NCBI RefSeq assembly: GCF_001553625.1
Contig: NZ_CP014230.1
Coordinates: 248,001-312,000 of the forward strand
DNA length: 64,000 bases
Origin: Desulfomicrobium orale DSM 12838
Lineage (GTDB): Bacteria; Desulfobacterota; Desulfovibrionia; Desulfovibrionales; Desulfomicrobiaceae
Direction of reading: 5' to 3'
Shown here in pieces: positions 16,709-25,196 of this stretch. The notes beneath the pieces were generated by a model that did not search any database, was not told the DNA's origin, and saw nothing but the letters and a program-made list of their open reading frames with translations. Made by a program: the position numbers and the translations under genes. Numbering within the stretch: the stretch's first letter is position 1; every line of letters starts with the position of its first letter.

Positions 16709-19446
16709 TTAAAAGCGAAAACTCAGATTTGCCCCCACCACCAGCGGCTCTCCGGCGCGGCCGGCCCAGTTTCCGCCGGACCGGACCTGACGGGTGGCAT
16801 ATTCTTCATCCAGCAGGTTACGGCCGTACAGGTAGAAATCAAATCGATCCCCTTCATAGCCGACTTTGGCGTTCAGGAGACCGTAGTCCTTTTGCGACCG
16901 GGTATTCTCCACATCAATGCTCACTTCGCCGAAACGGCTGTACAGCAGACTGATGAAAAGACCGGGCCCGAAGCGGTATGTTCCGCCCAGGCTGGCGGTG
17001 TACCCGGGCACATCGGGAATGGTGTTTCCGTCATAAATCCGGGAGCCGACGTTATATTTCTCATATCTGGCTCTGGTGTGGGCAAAGGCGGCAAAGAGGT
17101 CGAGGCCCGCCACGGGCCGGGCCGCCAGTTCCAGTTCAAGCCCCCGGCTGGAAGCTTCGGCGGCATTGTTGATGTACACGGCCGTGCCGCCGGCAGTGAG
17201 CACTTCGACCTGCATGTCTGTCCAGTCGATATAAAAAAGTGCGAGATTGGCCTGCAGTCTTTTATCCAGCCATGCTGTTTTGAGCCCGGCCTCATAATTC
17301 CAGGTGAATTCGGGTTCAAAAGAAGACCCCAGGTTATCCACCGTATTGTAGCCGCCGCTGCGGAACCCTCTGGACACGCCGATGTAGGGCATGACTCCTT
17401 CGGTCAGATCATAACTCAGGGAGGCCTTGGGCAGCCATGCCTCATGCGTGTCGGCGCGGGATCCGGACATCGCCCCGTATCCCATCATGCCCAGAGCGGG
17501 GCCAGGCGAAGGCTGTTCGTAATCGAACTCCTGTCTTTCCCGGTCATAACGCAGACCCAGAGTCAGATGCAGTCTGTCGGCAAAGGTATAAGACCGGGCC
17601 CGAAGCGGTATGTTCCGCCCAGGCTGGCGGTGTACCCGGGCACATCGGGAATGGTGTTTCCGTCATAAATCCGGGAGCCGACGTTATATTTCTCATATCT
17701 GGCTCTGGTGTGGGCAAAGGCGGCAAAGAGGTCGAGGCCCGCCACGGGCCGGGCCGCCAGTTCCAGTTCAAGCCCCCGGCTGGAAGCTTCGGCGGCATTG
17801 TTGATGTACACGGCCGTGCCGCCGGCAGTGAGCACTTCGACCTGCATGTCTGTCCAGTCGATATAAAAAAGTGCGAGATTGGCCTGCAGTCTTTTATCCA
17901 GCCATGCTGTTTTGAGCCCGGCCTCATAATTCCAGGTGAATTCGGGTTCAAAAGAAGACCCCAGGTTATCCACCGTATTGTAGCCGCCGCTGCGGAACCC
18001 TCTGGACACGCCGATGTAGGGCATGACTCCTTCGGTCAGATCATAACTCAGGGAGGCCTTGGGCAGCCATGCCTCATGCGTGTCGGCGCGGGATCCGGAC
18101 ATCGCCCCGTATCCCATCATGCCCAGAGCGGGGCCAGGCGAAGGCTGTTCGTAATCGAACTCCTGTCTTTCCCGGTCATAACGCAGACCCAGAGTCAGAT
18201 GCAGTCTGTCGGCAAAGGTATAAGTCCCCTCGCCGAAGAGGGCTCCGCCCGTTGTGGTCATCTCGTTGTCGGCGCTCAAAGTTTCTCCGGGCATGCCCAT
18301 GCCCATGTTCATGAAATTCATCCACATTCCATAGCCGCCCTCTTTTTTTTCCCGCAGGAGGAAAACTCCCGCCAGCCACTGCAGAGGCGCGGAGCTGTCC
18401 GTGGAGTGCAGACGGAATTCCTGGGAAAGAGAGCTGACCTTCTGCCTGAGCGACAGGTTCAGCAGATCGACGGGAGTGAAATCCACGTCATTTCTGCTCC
18501 TGCCGTCTTCCTTGTAGGTGGAAGTGATGGATACCAGCCGCAATGCGCCGAAATCGTATCCGGCACGGAGACTGAGCGTGTCCCTGTCTTTTTTTGTTTC
18601 TCCCGCATAATCGACATCGACGTTCCTGCGCAGATCGCCGCCCCGGTCGAAAAGAGCGAAATGGGCGTAGTCAGGACTGTCATGCCGCATCATGTCATAG
18701 CTGATCTGCAGGTCCAGTGTGTCGCCGGGAGTGGCGAGCACGGTAAAACGTCCGTCATAATTCTTCTTCCGCCCGGCCTTATCCGAACCGTCGAACCTGT
18801 TCTCAAACCAGCCGTCCGATTCATCATAGCGCAGTCCGCCGCGAAAGCTGACTCGGTCCCGGACGAGAGGGCCGCTGATCACGCCCTGCACTGCATGGGA
18901 ATTGAACCGGCCCGCGTCGGCACTGATCTTTCCTTCCCAGATATCGCCCGGCTTTTTGGTGACGATATTGATGACTCCCGCTTCGGAGTTGCGGCCGTAA
19001 AGCGTGCCCTGCGGCCCGCGCAGAACTTCCACCCGCTCCACGTCCGCAAGGCTCGCGCTCAGGCCCGGCTGAACATAGACATCGTCGACATAAACACCCA
19101 CTGTGGGTGTGCCGGTCATGGACGATCCAATACCGCGCATGGAGGCGAAACTCTGATCGGTCATGCCGGTGTCGGTCACATAGAAATTGGGCACCACGGC
19201 CACGATGTCCCTGACCGAATTCAGTCTGAAGTCCTCGATCCGCCCGTCCCCGACAACGCTGATGCCGCCCGGAATCTTCCAGGCGTCACCCTCGCGCTTC
19301 TCCGCCGTGACGACCATCGGCTCCAGTTCCACCTGTTCCTTCACACGCCCAGTTCCGTTTTCTTCCGCCAGTCCCGCGTCCGGCAGCCAGAACGCCGCAA
19401 CAGCAAGCCATATCACGAAGCCTCCGAGCGATTTCCCGTACTCCAT
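16709..19446 (-). pseudogene. TonB-dependent receptor disrupted by an internal tandem duplication
   Basis: An outer-membrane TonB-dependent receptor: signal peptide (MEYGKSLGGFVIWLAVAAFW), TonB-box-like ELEPMVVTAEK, plug motifs (VERVEVLRGPQGTLYGRNS and GVINIVTKKP), then a beta-barrel. The start at 19446 has an AGGGGAG ribosome site. A 632-bp tandem repeat (16958-18224) inserts 210 codons plus 2 bases, so the frame breaks and the main product ends at 17563 after 627 residues. That product ends PLPTDCI and lacks the last strands and the terminal aromatic residue needed for barrel assembly. Removing one copy gives exactly 702 codons, 701 residues, ending in LSFRF, a normal barrel terminus. The downstream frame from 17488 holds the true C-terminus. 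It is either a pseudogene, a reversible off-state, or an assembly artefact. Confidence 0.88.
16958..18224. repeat. 632-bp perfect-looking tandem duplication inside the receptor gene
   Basis: Copy A spans 16958-17592 and copy B 17590-18224, offset by 632 bases. They share the three bases AAG at the junction, which is the microhomology expected from a slippage or short-homology duplication. I compared several lines and long translated stretches and saw no difference between the copies. The length is not a multiple of three, so it shifts the frame. Confidence 0.93.
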
Positions 19447-19591
19447 ATGCGTTCTCCCCTGGTATTTCTTTGGATCCTTGAACCTGGTTCCAAAGGTCCA
19501 TAGCCGACGGCGGCGCGGCGGGATAGAACAATACGGTCTTTTCTGTTGTATGTTCCGGCCAATGTCCCGGTGCGTGCCGGACTCCACCGGA

Positions 19592-20578
19592 TCAAAGACG
19601 GCAGGAATTGGCGTGCAGGCCCGGCGTCAGGCCGAAGCGGGACTTGAAATGCCGGACAAAATGGGAGGCGTCGCAGAAACCGAGCTGGTGGGCTACTTCC
19701 GAAACCGAGCAGTCGGTGGCGGCCAGAAGTTCCCGCCCTTTTTCCAAACGCCGGGTCAAAAGATAGGCATACGGGGGCTGTCCGAAAACTTCCCGGAAAC
19801 CCCATTTCAGCTTGTTTTCACTGAGGCCCGAGGCACGGGCCACTTCCGATATGGAAGGAGGATTTTCCAGATCGGCGGTCAGCAGATCCCGCGCCATATG
19901 GAGCCGCGCCCTGTCCCCGGAGGTCAGCTGCCGTTTTCTCACTCCGCGGGACACGGTCGTCACGTCGGAAAACATCAGGGCGAAAAGCTCCAGAATCTTG
20001 GCTTCCATATACATCCGCCCCAGACAATCCTGAAGAGGGCACGCGAGAAGCTGAGCAAGAGCCATCTGCAAGAGCGGGCTGAAAGTGCGGCGATGACTGA
20101 ACGGTAAAGGCGGGCTTCCTTTCCGCAGGGCTCTGAGCCCGTCTGGAAGGGCGGAAAACGTCCCAGGGAAAAACTGCTCCAGCAGTTTCGGGTCCATGTA
20201 AATGTTGACCAGCTCATAATATTCATTTTCCCGCAGCACGGTGGTGCATTCCACGTCAGGATAAAACAAAAGCAGAGCACTTGACGGCTCCACCGCCACT
20301 GTTTCCGCTCTCCGGCGGGAAAAGCACAGATCCCCATATCCCCGGCCGGAGATATGCAGCCCAAGCTCCAGCGGTGCGTCTTGTCCGAATCTGAAAACAT
20401 GCCGGGCTTTTCCCGGGGCGACAAACCGGGCGTGCACCAGCTCCAGCCCGGGACGCAGCCGGACGTGGTTCAGGCCCGGGCCCGTGAATGTCTTCTTCAC
20501 TTCTTCCAGAAACTTCCAGGAAGAAGTCTGACCGGATGTTTCCGGCCAGGATGAAGTCAGGGTTCCGCGCACGGTCAT
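19592..20578 (-). CDS. AraC-family (PchR-like) transcriptional regulator
   Basis: A 328-residue regulator. The C-terminal 100 residues hold two helix-turn-helix motifs: PSISEVARASGLSENKLKWG, then CSVSEVAHQLGFCDASHFVR with FKSRFGLTPG. The N-terminal half lacks a cupin motif I can name and resembles PchR-type sensors of siderophores. The ATG overlaps the stop of the upstream methyltransferase by four bases, and the TonB receptor follows 145 bases downstream. This regulator-receptor pairing is typical of ferric-siderophore-responsive activation. It is the best local candidate to bind the CCCG-N3-CGGG paired operators found at 21.5, 24.9, 29.3, 32.1 and 33.1 kb. Confidence 0.87.
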   Translation of the reverse strand: MTVRGTLTSSWPETSGQTSSWKFLEEVKKTFTGPGLNHVRLRPGLELVHARFVAPGKARHVFRFGQDAPLELGLHISGRGYGDLCFSRRRAETVAVEPSSALLLFYPDVECTTVLRENEYYELVNIYMDPKLLEQFFPGTFSALPDGLRALRKGSPPLPFSHRRTFSPLLQMALAQLLACPLQDCLGRMYMEAKILELFALMFSDVTTVSRGVRKRQLTSGDRARLHMARDLLTADLENPPSISEVARASGLSENKLKWGFREVFGQPPYAYLLTRRLEKGRELLAATDCSVSEVAHQLGFCDASHFVRHFKSRFGLTPGLHANSCRL

Positions 20579-21390
20579 GCCACCCGGACCCTGAGCATGC
20601 GCGAGCAGTCCCGGAAGACCGGCATACGGCGCAGCAGACGCGGGAACCAGTGATATTCTCCCATAAGCCGCATGATGCTCTCGTCCGAGACGACACGAAC
20701 GCCGGGATGCCAGGCTTCCAGCTCCCGGTCGTTGTCAATGCCCCAGCGGAACCCGGCCCGCATCTTCCGGACCGTGTCGTGGCGTCCGGCCTGCCGGCTG
20801 CTCCAGACGCTCATCACATCGAAACATATCTCCGCTCCCGGAAAGGAGTCCGCCACGAGTCGGAGCAGGTCGCGCACAATCACTTCCTCAAAGTACATGA
20901 GCACGCCTTCAATGATGATCAGAAAATCGCCGCCCGGGTGCGCCTCCCGCACGTCCCGCACCCAGCCCTGGTCGAGAAAGGAGCGCGCGATGCAACGGCT
21001 GTTTTCCGCCTCCGGAACGAGCCGGGTCCGAAGCTGAATGACCTCGGGCAGATCCACCTCGTAAAACATGGCCTTCCCACTGTTTCGCAGCCGTTCCCGG
21101 CGGGTGTCCAGTCCGCAACCCAGCGCCACCACCACGGGGCGGGCGTGGGTGTCGATGAAGTCTTTTGCGCACTGATCGAAATACTTCGCGCGCACGTTGG
21201 TGCCCACCCGGCTCATGAGGCTTCCCGAGATGAACTTTCCGAAAGGATAGTCGATTTTCTCCATGAGCCGGGCGCTGTATGCGTCGCCCAGAACGGGCCG
21301 CTTCTGCCGTACGTCCAGCGCGCGCATGGCCAGGGGAATGAAGAGGGTTTCCGCCACGCTGTCCTTGAGATCCGGGTGTATCTTTTCCAT
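20575..21390 (-). CDS. LCM-family (PF04072-like) SAM-dependent methyltransferase
   Basis: A 271-residue protein with the pattern of leucine-carboxyl-methyltransferase-like / TcmP-type O-methyltransferases. It shows the RAKYFDQCAKDFI helix, motif I as VVVALGCGLDTRRERL, the acidic FYEVDLPEVI, and IIEGVLMYF. Members methylate carboxyl or hydroxyl groups of small molecules; several act in natural-product pathways. It is the first gene of a four-gene minus-strand operon with an AraC regulator and a TonB receptor. A paired operator lies about 126 bases upstream of its start. The substrate is unknown; a role in metallophore or ligand modification is inferred only from context. Confidence 0.8.
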   Translation of the reverse strand: MEKIHPDLKDSVAETLFIPLAMRALDVRQKRPVLGDAYSARLMEKIDYPFGKFISGSLMSRVGTNVRAKYFDQCAKDFIDTHARPVVVALGCGLDTRRERLRNSGKAMFYEVDLPEVIQLRTRLVPEAENSRCIARSFLDQGWVRDVREAHPGGDFLIIIEGVLMYFEEVIVRDLLRLVADSFPGAEICFDVMSVWSSRQAGRHDTVRKMRAGFRWGIDNDRELEAWHPGVRVVSDESIMRLMGEYHWFPRLLRRMPVFRDCSRMLRVRVA

Positions 21391-21515
21391 GGCTGACTCC
21401 AGCGGCCGGACGGATGTCCCGCCGTCTCAAAAAAGTTAACCACAGCTAATCCGGCGTCGAAACAGCTGTCAATCCGCCGGGAAAATACGCCCCGTTTTTT
21501 ATGTCAGGTCAGGAT

Positions 21516-21548
21516 TTCCCGTTTCGGGGAAAAGTTTTCCCGTGCGGG
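21516..21548. promoter_or_regulatory. paired operator, site 1
   Basis: Two cores, CCCGTTTCGGG (21518-21528) and CCCGTGCGGG (21539-21548), start 21 bases apart. Each is preceded by TT, giving direct TTCCCG repeats two helical turns apart. The centre GGGGAAAAGTTTTCCC is itself palindromic. It lies in the 304-base gap upstream of the LCM methyltransferase operon. Nothing else was recognised in that gap. Confidence 0.7.
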
Positions 21549-21694
21549 ACAGAGATGCGTCCGGTGAAAGCCCCGGACAACGACAGTTTCTTCCTCGCCA
21601 GCGCAAAAATAACTTCGCTTTTCCCATCCTGCCTGACGAATCGACAAATGACCGGAAATCCGGCCGGATGCGGTCCGGGTCCGTTTCCGTCCGG

Positions 21695-22981
21695 TTACGA
21701 GAAGCTGTCCCGGCCCATGGCGGCGAGAATCAGCAGGCCATAAACACCCGTCAGAGCCACTGCGCAGTATTCCAGAGCGTGGAGGCGTTTTTTTCCACGC
21801 AGCCTGAAGAAAAGCACAAACAGGATCAGACTCGCGGCCATGCCGGGCAGAGCCGTCCATCCGCCCAGAATGACGTGGGGCCGCAGGTATCCTCCGGGAT
21901 CGGCCTTCAGAGACAGCGTGAAGGGAAAGAGCGCGGCCCGCACATGGGTGGCCGTCGTGGGCAGAGCCCTGGACATGGTGCGGCTGTGCTCGGCGATGAG
22001 CGTGAGATCGTGGTCCATGACTCTGGCGTGGATGATGGCGTCATCAGAATACACCGCCGTATAGAAAAGAGGATTCATCAGCAGTTTAAAATCCATGCGG
22101 TCGGGATCGTACCCCTCAAGATGCAGCGGCAGTGCCCGGTAATTGTCGCAGGACAGCAGAAACATCCCGCCCGCCTCGTCCAGAAGCAGACCATAGAATT
22201 TGCGCTGGTTATTCTCCGCCACCACGATCTGCCGGGTGTGGATGGACGGCGGCAGAGGCAGTTTGACCACCACCGGCTGGCCATCCACCCGCTTGACATG
22301 AAAGACTCCGTACCGAGCGTCCACGATGAACACGCCTTCGTCAAAGGGTTTCAGCACCGTGAAGCGTCCGTGCACCGAGCGGGCGGGGAAAACAAACCCC
22401 CGAGCCTTGAGCGCGCCGGTAAAAAGGCTGGTCATCCCCTCGTCCACGCGGTTCACGTCCGCATCGACGAATTCCATGGCGTCATCCCGCATGCGGAAGC
22501 GGTTGGGCGGAAAGACGAGACGCGCCTGTTTCGGATTCGATTCCAAAAGCGGCCACAGAGGAATTTCAGGATGCCGTCCGGAGACCTCGCCAGCGCCCAG
22601 TTCCAGCACCAGCCGGTGCCGCTCGATGCTCTCCCGGTCAAGGACCCGCCCTTCCAGACGCAGGGGCAGAAGGCCCCAGATTTCCATATTCTTGTAGTAG
22701 ATGGTGGGCAGCATCTTCTCGAATTCCACCCGGGTGTACCAGCCCCCGTCCTCGTCGCGGTAAGCGATATTGTCATGGTGGTCCTGGGCCTTGGCCGTGG
22801 ACTGGGGCGGGATGGGGCCGACTATCTTCTCCGTGTACACGAATCTGCGGCTGACCGGGCTGTACAGAAGATGGGTTTTTTCCACCGGCTCGAAAAACGC
22901 CATGTCGTAGAGTTCTGGCAGATATACGGAGGCGACCGCCAGCGCGAGCAGGAAAAAGGCCGAGGCCGAGAAAATCTTCAC
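21695..22981 (-). CDS. DUF4857 domain-containing membrane-anchored protein of an ABC operon
   Basis: A 428-residue protein with one N-terminal membrane segment (FSASAFFLLALAVASVYLP), a long soluble region of beta-strand character, and two C-terminal helices (MAASLILFVLFF and YCAVALTGVYGLLILAA). I recall this arrangement as DUF4857, a partner of ABC permease genes. The start is a GTG at 22981 overlapping the permease stop by four bases (GTGA). A longer frame from 23116 runs through the permease gene and is unlikely. The function is unknown. Its position between receptor operons suggests envelope or metal-related transport. Confidence 0.65.
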   Translation of the reverse strand: MKIFSASAFFLLALAVASVYLPELYDMAFFEPVEKTHLLYSPVSRRFVYTEKIVGPIPPQSTAKAQDHHDNIAYRDEDGGWYTRVEFEKMLPTIYYKNMEIWGLLPLRLEGRVLDRESIERHRLVLELGAGEVSGRHPEIPLWPLLESNPKQARLVFPPNRFRMRDDAMEFVDADVNRVDEGMTSLFTGALKARGFVFPARSVHGRFTVLKPFDEGVFIVDARYGVFHVKRVDGQPVVVKLPLPPSIHTRQIVVAENNQRKFYGLLLDEAGGMFLLSCDNYRALPLHLEGYDPDRMDFKLLMNPLFYTAVYSDDAIIHARVMDHDLTLIAEHSRTMSRALPTTATHVRAALFPFTLSLKADPGGYLRPHVILGGWTALPGMAASLILFVLFFRLRGKKRLHALEYCAVALTGVYGLLILAAMGRDSFS

Positions 22982-23652
22982 GCGTCCACCCTCCGGAAAC
23001 GGAATCTGTAAGCGGGCAACAGCACTGCGGGCAGCATGAGCGCGAGCATCAGCCCCAGAAAGAACAGAGCCGGGACATAGCCGCCCGGCGCGGCCTGGCG
23101 GAGAAAAAATCCGCATGCGCCGGCGCTGAGCGCCAGATTGCAGACCCTGAGCCGGAAGGACGGCTCCAGCAGCACCAGGGCCGAGCCCAGATAGGCGGCT
23201 ACTCCGGCTCCGGCCCAGGGCAGAAATGTCTGGGCCGCGTTACAGACCGCCTCCCAGGGAAAATAACGGGCCGTGATCAGCCCCAGCAGGCCGAAATCGA
23301 GGCAGATAGTCAGCAGCACCGCCAGAAGCCCCACGCAGAGATGACCGAGCATGACCAGATACAAGGAGAGCGGCAGATGCAGGGACAGACGCATGCGCTC
23401 CGCGTTCATTTCCGGGAGAAACTGCGCGAACCCCAGAAGCAGGCCGTTGAAAAGCGGAATGAAACGCATCGGCGCATAGTGGATCTGATCGAGATAAAAG
23501 ACCCGGTACCAGACGATTTCCGCGTGATCGAGGATGAACAGCCGCCGCGTCTCCATGAACACGTATCCCATGAGCAGCGCGTTGCAGCAGAGCAGCGCGT
23601 ACCACCACCACGCGATCTTGAAATACTCCTTCCGCAGCAGGGCGAGAAACAT
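22978..23652 (-). CDS. ABC transporter permease (small, six-helix type)
   Basis: A 224-residue hydrophobic protein with about six predicted membrane segments. It opens MFLALLRKEYFKIAWWWYAL, typical of ABC-2-like permeases that begin with a short basic cytoplasmic helix. No substrate can be inferred. Its ATG overlaps the TGA of the ATPase gene by one base (TGATG), and its own stop overlaps the DUF4857 start. The three genes are therefore tightly coupled. Confidence 0.72.
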   Translation of the reverse strand: MFLALLRKEYFKIAWWWYALLCCNALLMGYVFMETRRLFILDHAEIVWYRVFYLDQIHYAPMRFIPLFNGLLLGFAQFLPEMNAERMRLSLHLPLSLYLVMLGHLCVGLLAVLLTICLDFGLLGLITARYFPWEAVCNAAQTFLPWAGAGVAAYLGSALVLLEPSFRLRVCNLALSAGACGFFLRQAAPGGYVPALFFLGLMLALMLPAVLLPAYRFRFRRVDA

Positions 23653-24536
23653 CAGTACCTCCCGGTGTAGCCGATAAAGGCGTCTTCAAGGCTCATGGAA
23701 ACGGGCGTCAGCTTCGCGGAATCCACGCCCTGGCTCTCCAGTTCGGAGCGGACCGCGTCGAGCCCGGCGAAACTGAAAACATCCAGATAGGCGGCGTGGA
23801 TCTCCACGTTTTTGATGATGCCGCCGCTTCGCACCTCGCCGGACCAGGGCGCGGGCAGCCGGTAGCATTGAAAAGAGGAACGGAACTCCCGCAGGGAGGT
23901 CATGCGCAGGCGGCCGCCGCGCTCCAGAAAAATGACCTCGTCCACAAAACCGTCCAGGTCCTGAATGACGTGGGAGGTCAGCAGCACGGTACGCTGCTCT
24001 CCCTCCAGATACTCCCGCATGTAATCAAGAAACAGGCGGCGGTAGCCCGCGTCCAGCCCCATGGAATAATCGTCCAGAAGAAGCAGGTCGGGCTGCTGGG
24101 CCATGATCAGGCCCAGAACCACCTGGGAACGCTGGCCGCAGGACATGGCTCCGATTTTATGCGTGACGGGCAGGCGCAGCCTGCCGACCAGATCGTAATA
24201 CACGTCGCGGTTCCATTTGGGATAAAAGGGTGCGTAGAAACGCTCTATCTGCGCGATGGTCAGAAATTCATAGGCCAGATGCCCCTCGAAGAGCAGACCG
24301 ATGCGGGCCCTGGTGGCCGGAGAAAGATTGTGCGCGTCCTCGCCGAAAACACGGACCCGCCCGGCCTGGGGACGCAGAAAGCCCATCAGAATTTTGATCA
24401 GCGTGGTTTTTCCCACCCCGTTCTTGCCCAGCAGGCCGAAAACTTTGCCCCTGGGCAGAGAAAAATTGAGATCCGAATACACGGTATGCCGATTGTAGGT
24501 GTGCGCGAGATTTCTGACTTCAATGACAGGGTCCAT
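23652..24536 (-). CDS. ABC transporter ATP-binding protein
   Basis: A 294-residue ATPase. Walker A is GKNGVGKTT near residue 37. The signature is MSCGQRSQV rather than LSGGQ, and Walker B is DLLLLDDYSMGLD with Asp where the catalytic Glu normally stands. The H-loop is LLTSHVIQDLD. It drives the permease encoded downstream. The altered signature and the Glu-to-Asp change may slow hydrolysis; I believe such variants occur in this DUF4857-linked subfamily. It is the first gene of the minus-strand operon, divergent from the YbtP-like exporter-fold ABC gene, with 660 bases between them. Confidence 0.85.
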   Translation of the reverse strand: MDPVIEVRNLAHTYNRHTVYSDLNFSLPRGKVFGLLGKNGVGKTTLIKILMGFLRPQAGRVRVFGEDAHNLSPATRARIGLLFEGHLAYEFLTIAQIERFYAPFYPKWNRDVYYDLVGRLRLPVTHKIGAMSCGQRSQVVLGLIMAQQPDLLLLDDYSMGLDAGYRRLFLDYMREYLEGEQRTVLLTSHVIQDLDGFVDEVIFLERGGRLRMTSLREFRSSFQCYRLPAPWSGEVRSGGIIKNVEIHAAYLDVFSFAGLDAVRSELESQGVDSAKLTPVSMSLEDAFIGYTGRY

Positions 24537-25196
24537 GGGAAATCCTTGAAATGACCGCGGCCGGAGAAAATTTAGCAGACAGTCCGCCGGAAAGACGGCG
24601 CGGAGAGCACCAACGCCGGGAGCCTTCGCGTATGTTGCGGGAAAAATTGAAGTTAAGACGGGCTAATTTCAAGACGGCAAAATAAATATTTCCGTATCAC
24701 ATCCCCCTTCCGATTGCAGTCAGACAGCGACAGGGAAGAGCAAGAATTTCAAGCAAACAGCGCATCGGTATGCATGTTTTGCCATGTCTGCCGCAGTATC
24801 CCGCCTCTGTTTTCTGTACGGGTTCCCCATGAATCCGCTTAAACCTGAAAGGTTGCCGGACTGGCGGCCGATCCGGCGGAAACCGTCCCTCTCCTTCGGC
24901 CGCGCAATAATTCCCGTTTCGGGGAAAAGTTTTCCTGCTCGGGGTAGAGATAAGCGCGGCCATGTCCGTATCTTTCCCTGCGGATGACCCGTGGCCGCAT
25001 TTTCACGGGGGAGTCAGCCGGGACTTATTCTCCGGCGGGCCGGACTGAGCCGCCGGAATGCCCGCCCTTCTGCGCGAGTCCGCGCCGGGATCGGGTGCAC
25101 CGGATTCACCGGACCCGCCATGCATCCGTGACCGGCATCCATACATTGCAGGACGCGAGCGGCCGTCCTCCCCAGACCCAACCAAGCGAGGTATCC
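24537..25196. other. 660-base divergent intergenic region
   Basis: This lies between the DUF4857 ABC operon (minus) and the exporter-fold ABC pair (plus). It contains the paired operator at 24911-24944 and AT-rich sequence near 24650-24720 that may hold promoters. No convincing gene: a frame open from 24984 is the upstream extension of the ABC gene and lacks resemblance. Confidence 0.5.
24911..24944. promoter_or_regulatory. paired operator, site 2
   Basis: The first core CCCGTTTCGGG starts at 24913 and the second, CCTGCTCGGGG, at 24934, 21 bases apart. The stretch TTCCCGTTTCGGGGAAAAGT is identical to site 1. The second core has one mismatch. It is about 253 bases upstream of the exporter-fold ABC pair and could also serve the divergent ABC/DUF4857 operon. 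Confidence 0.65.
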
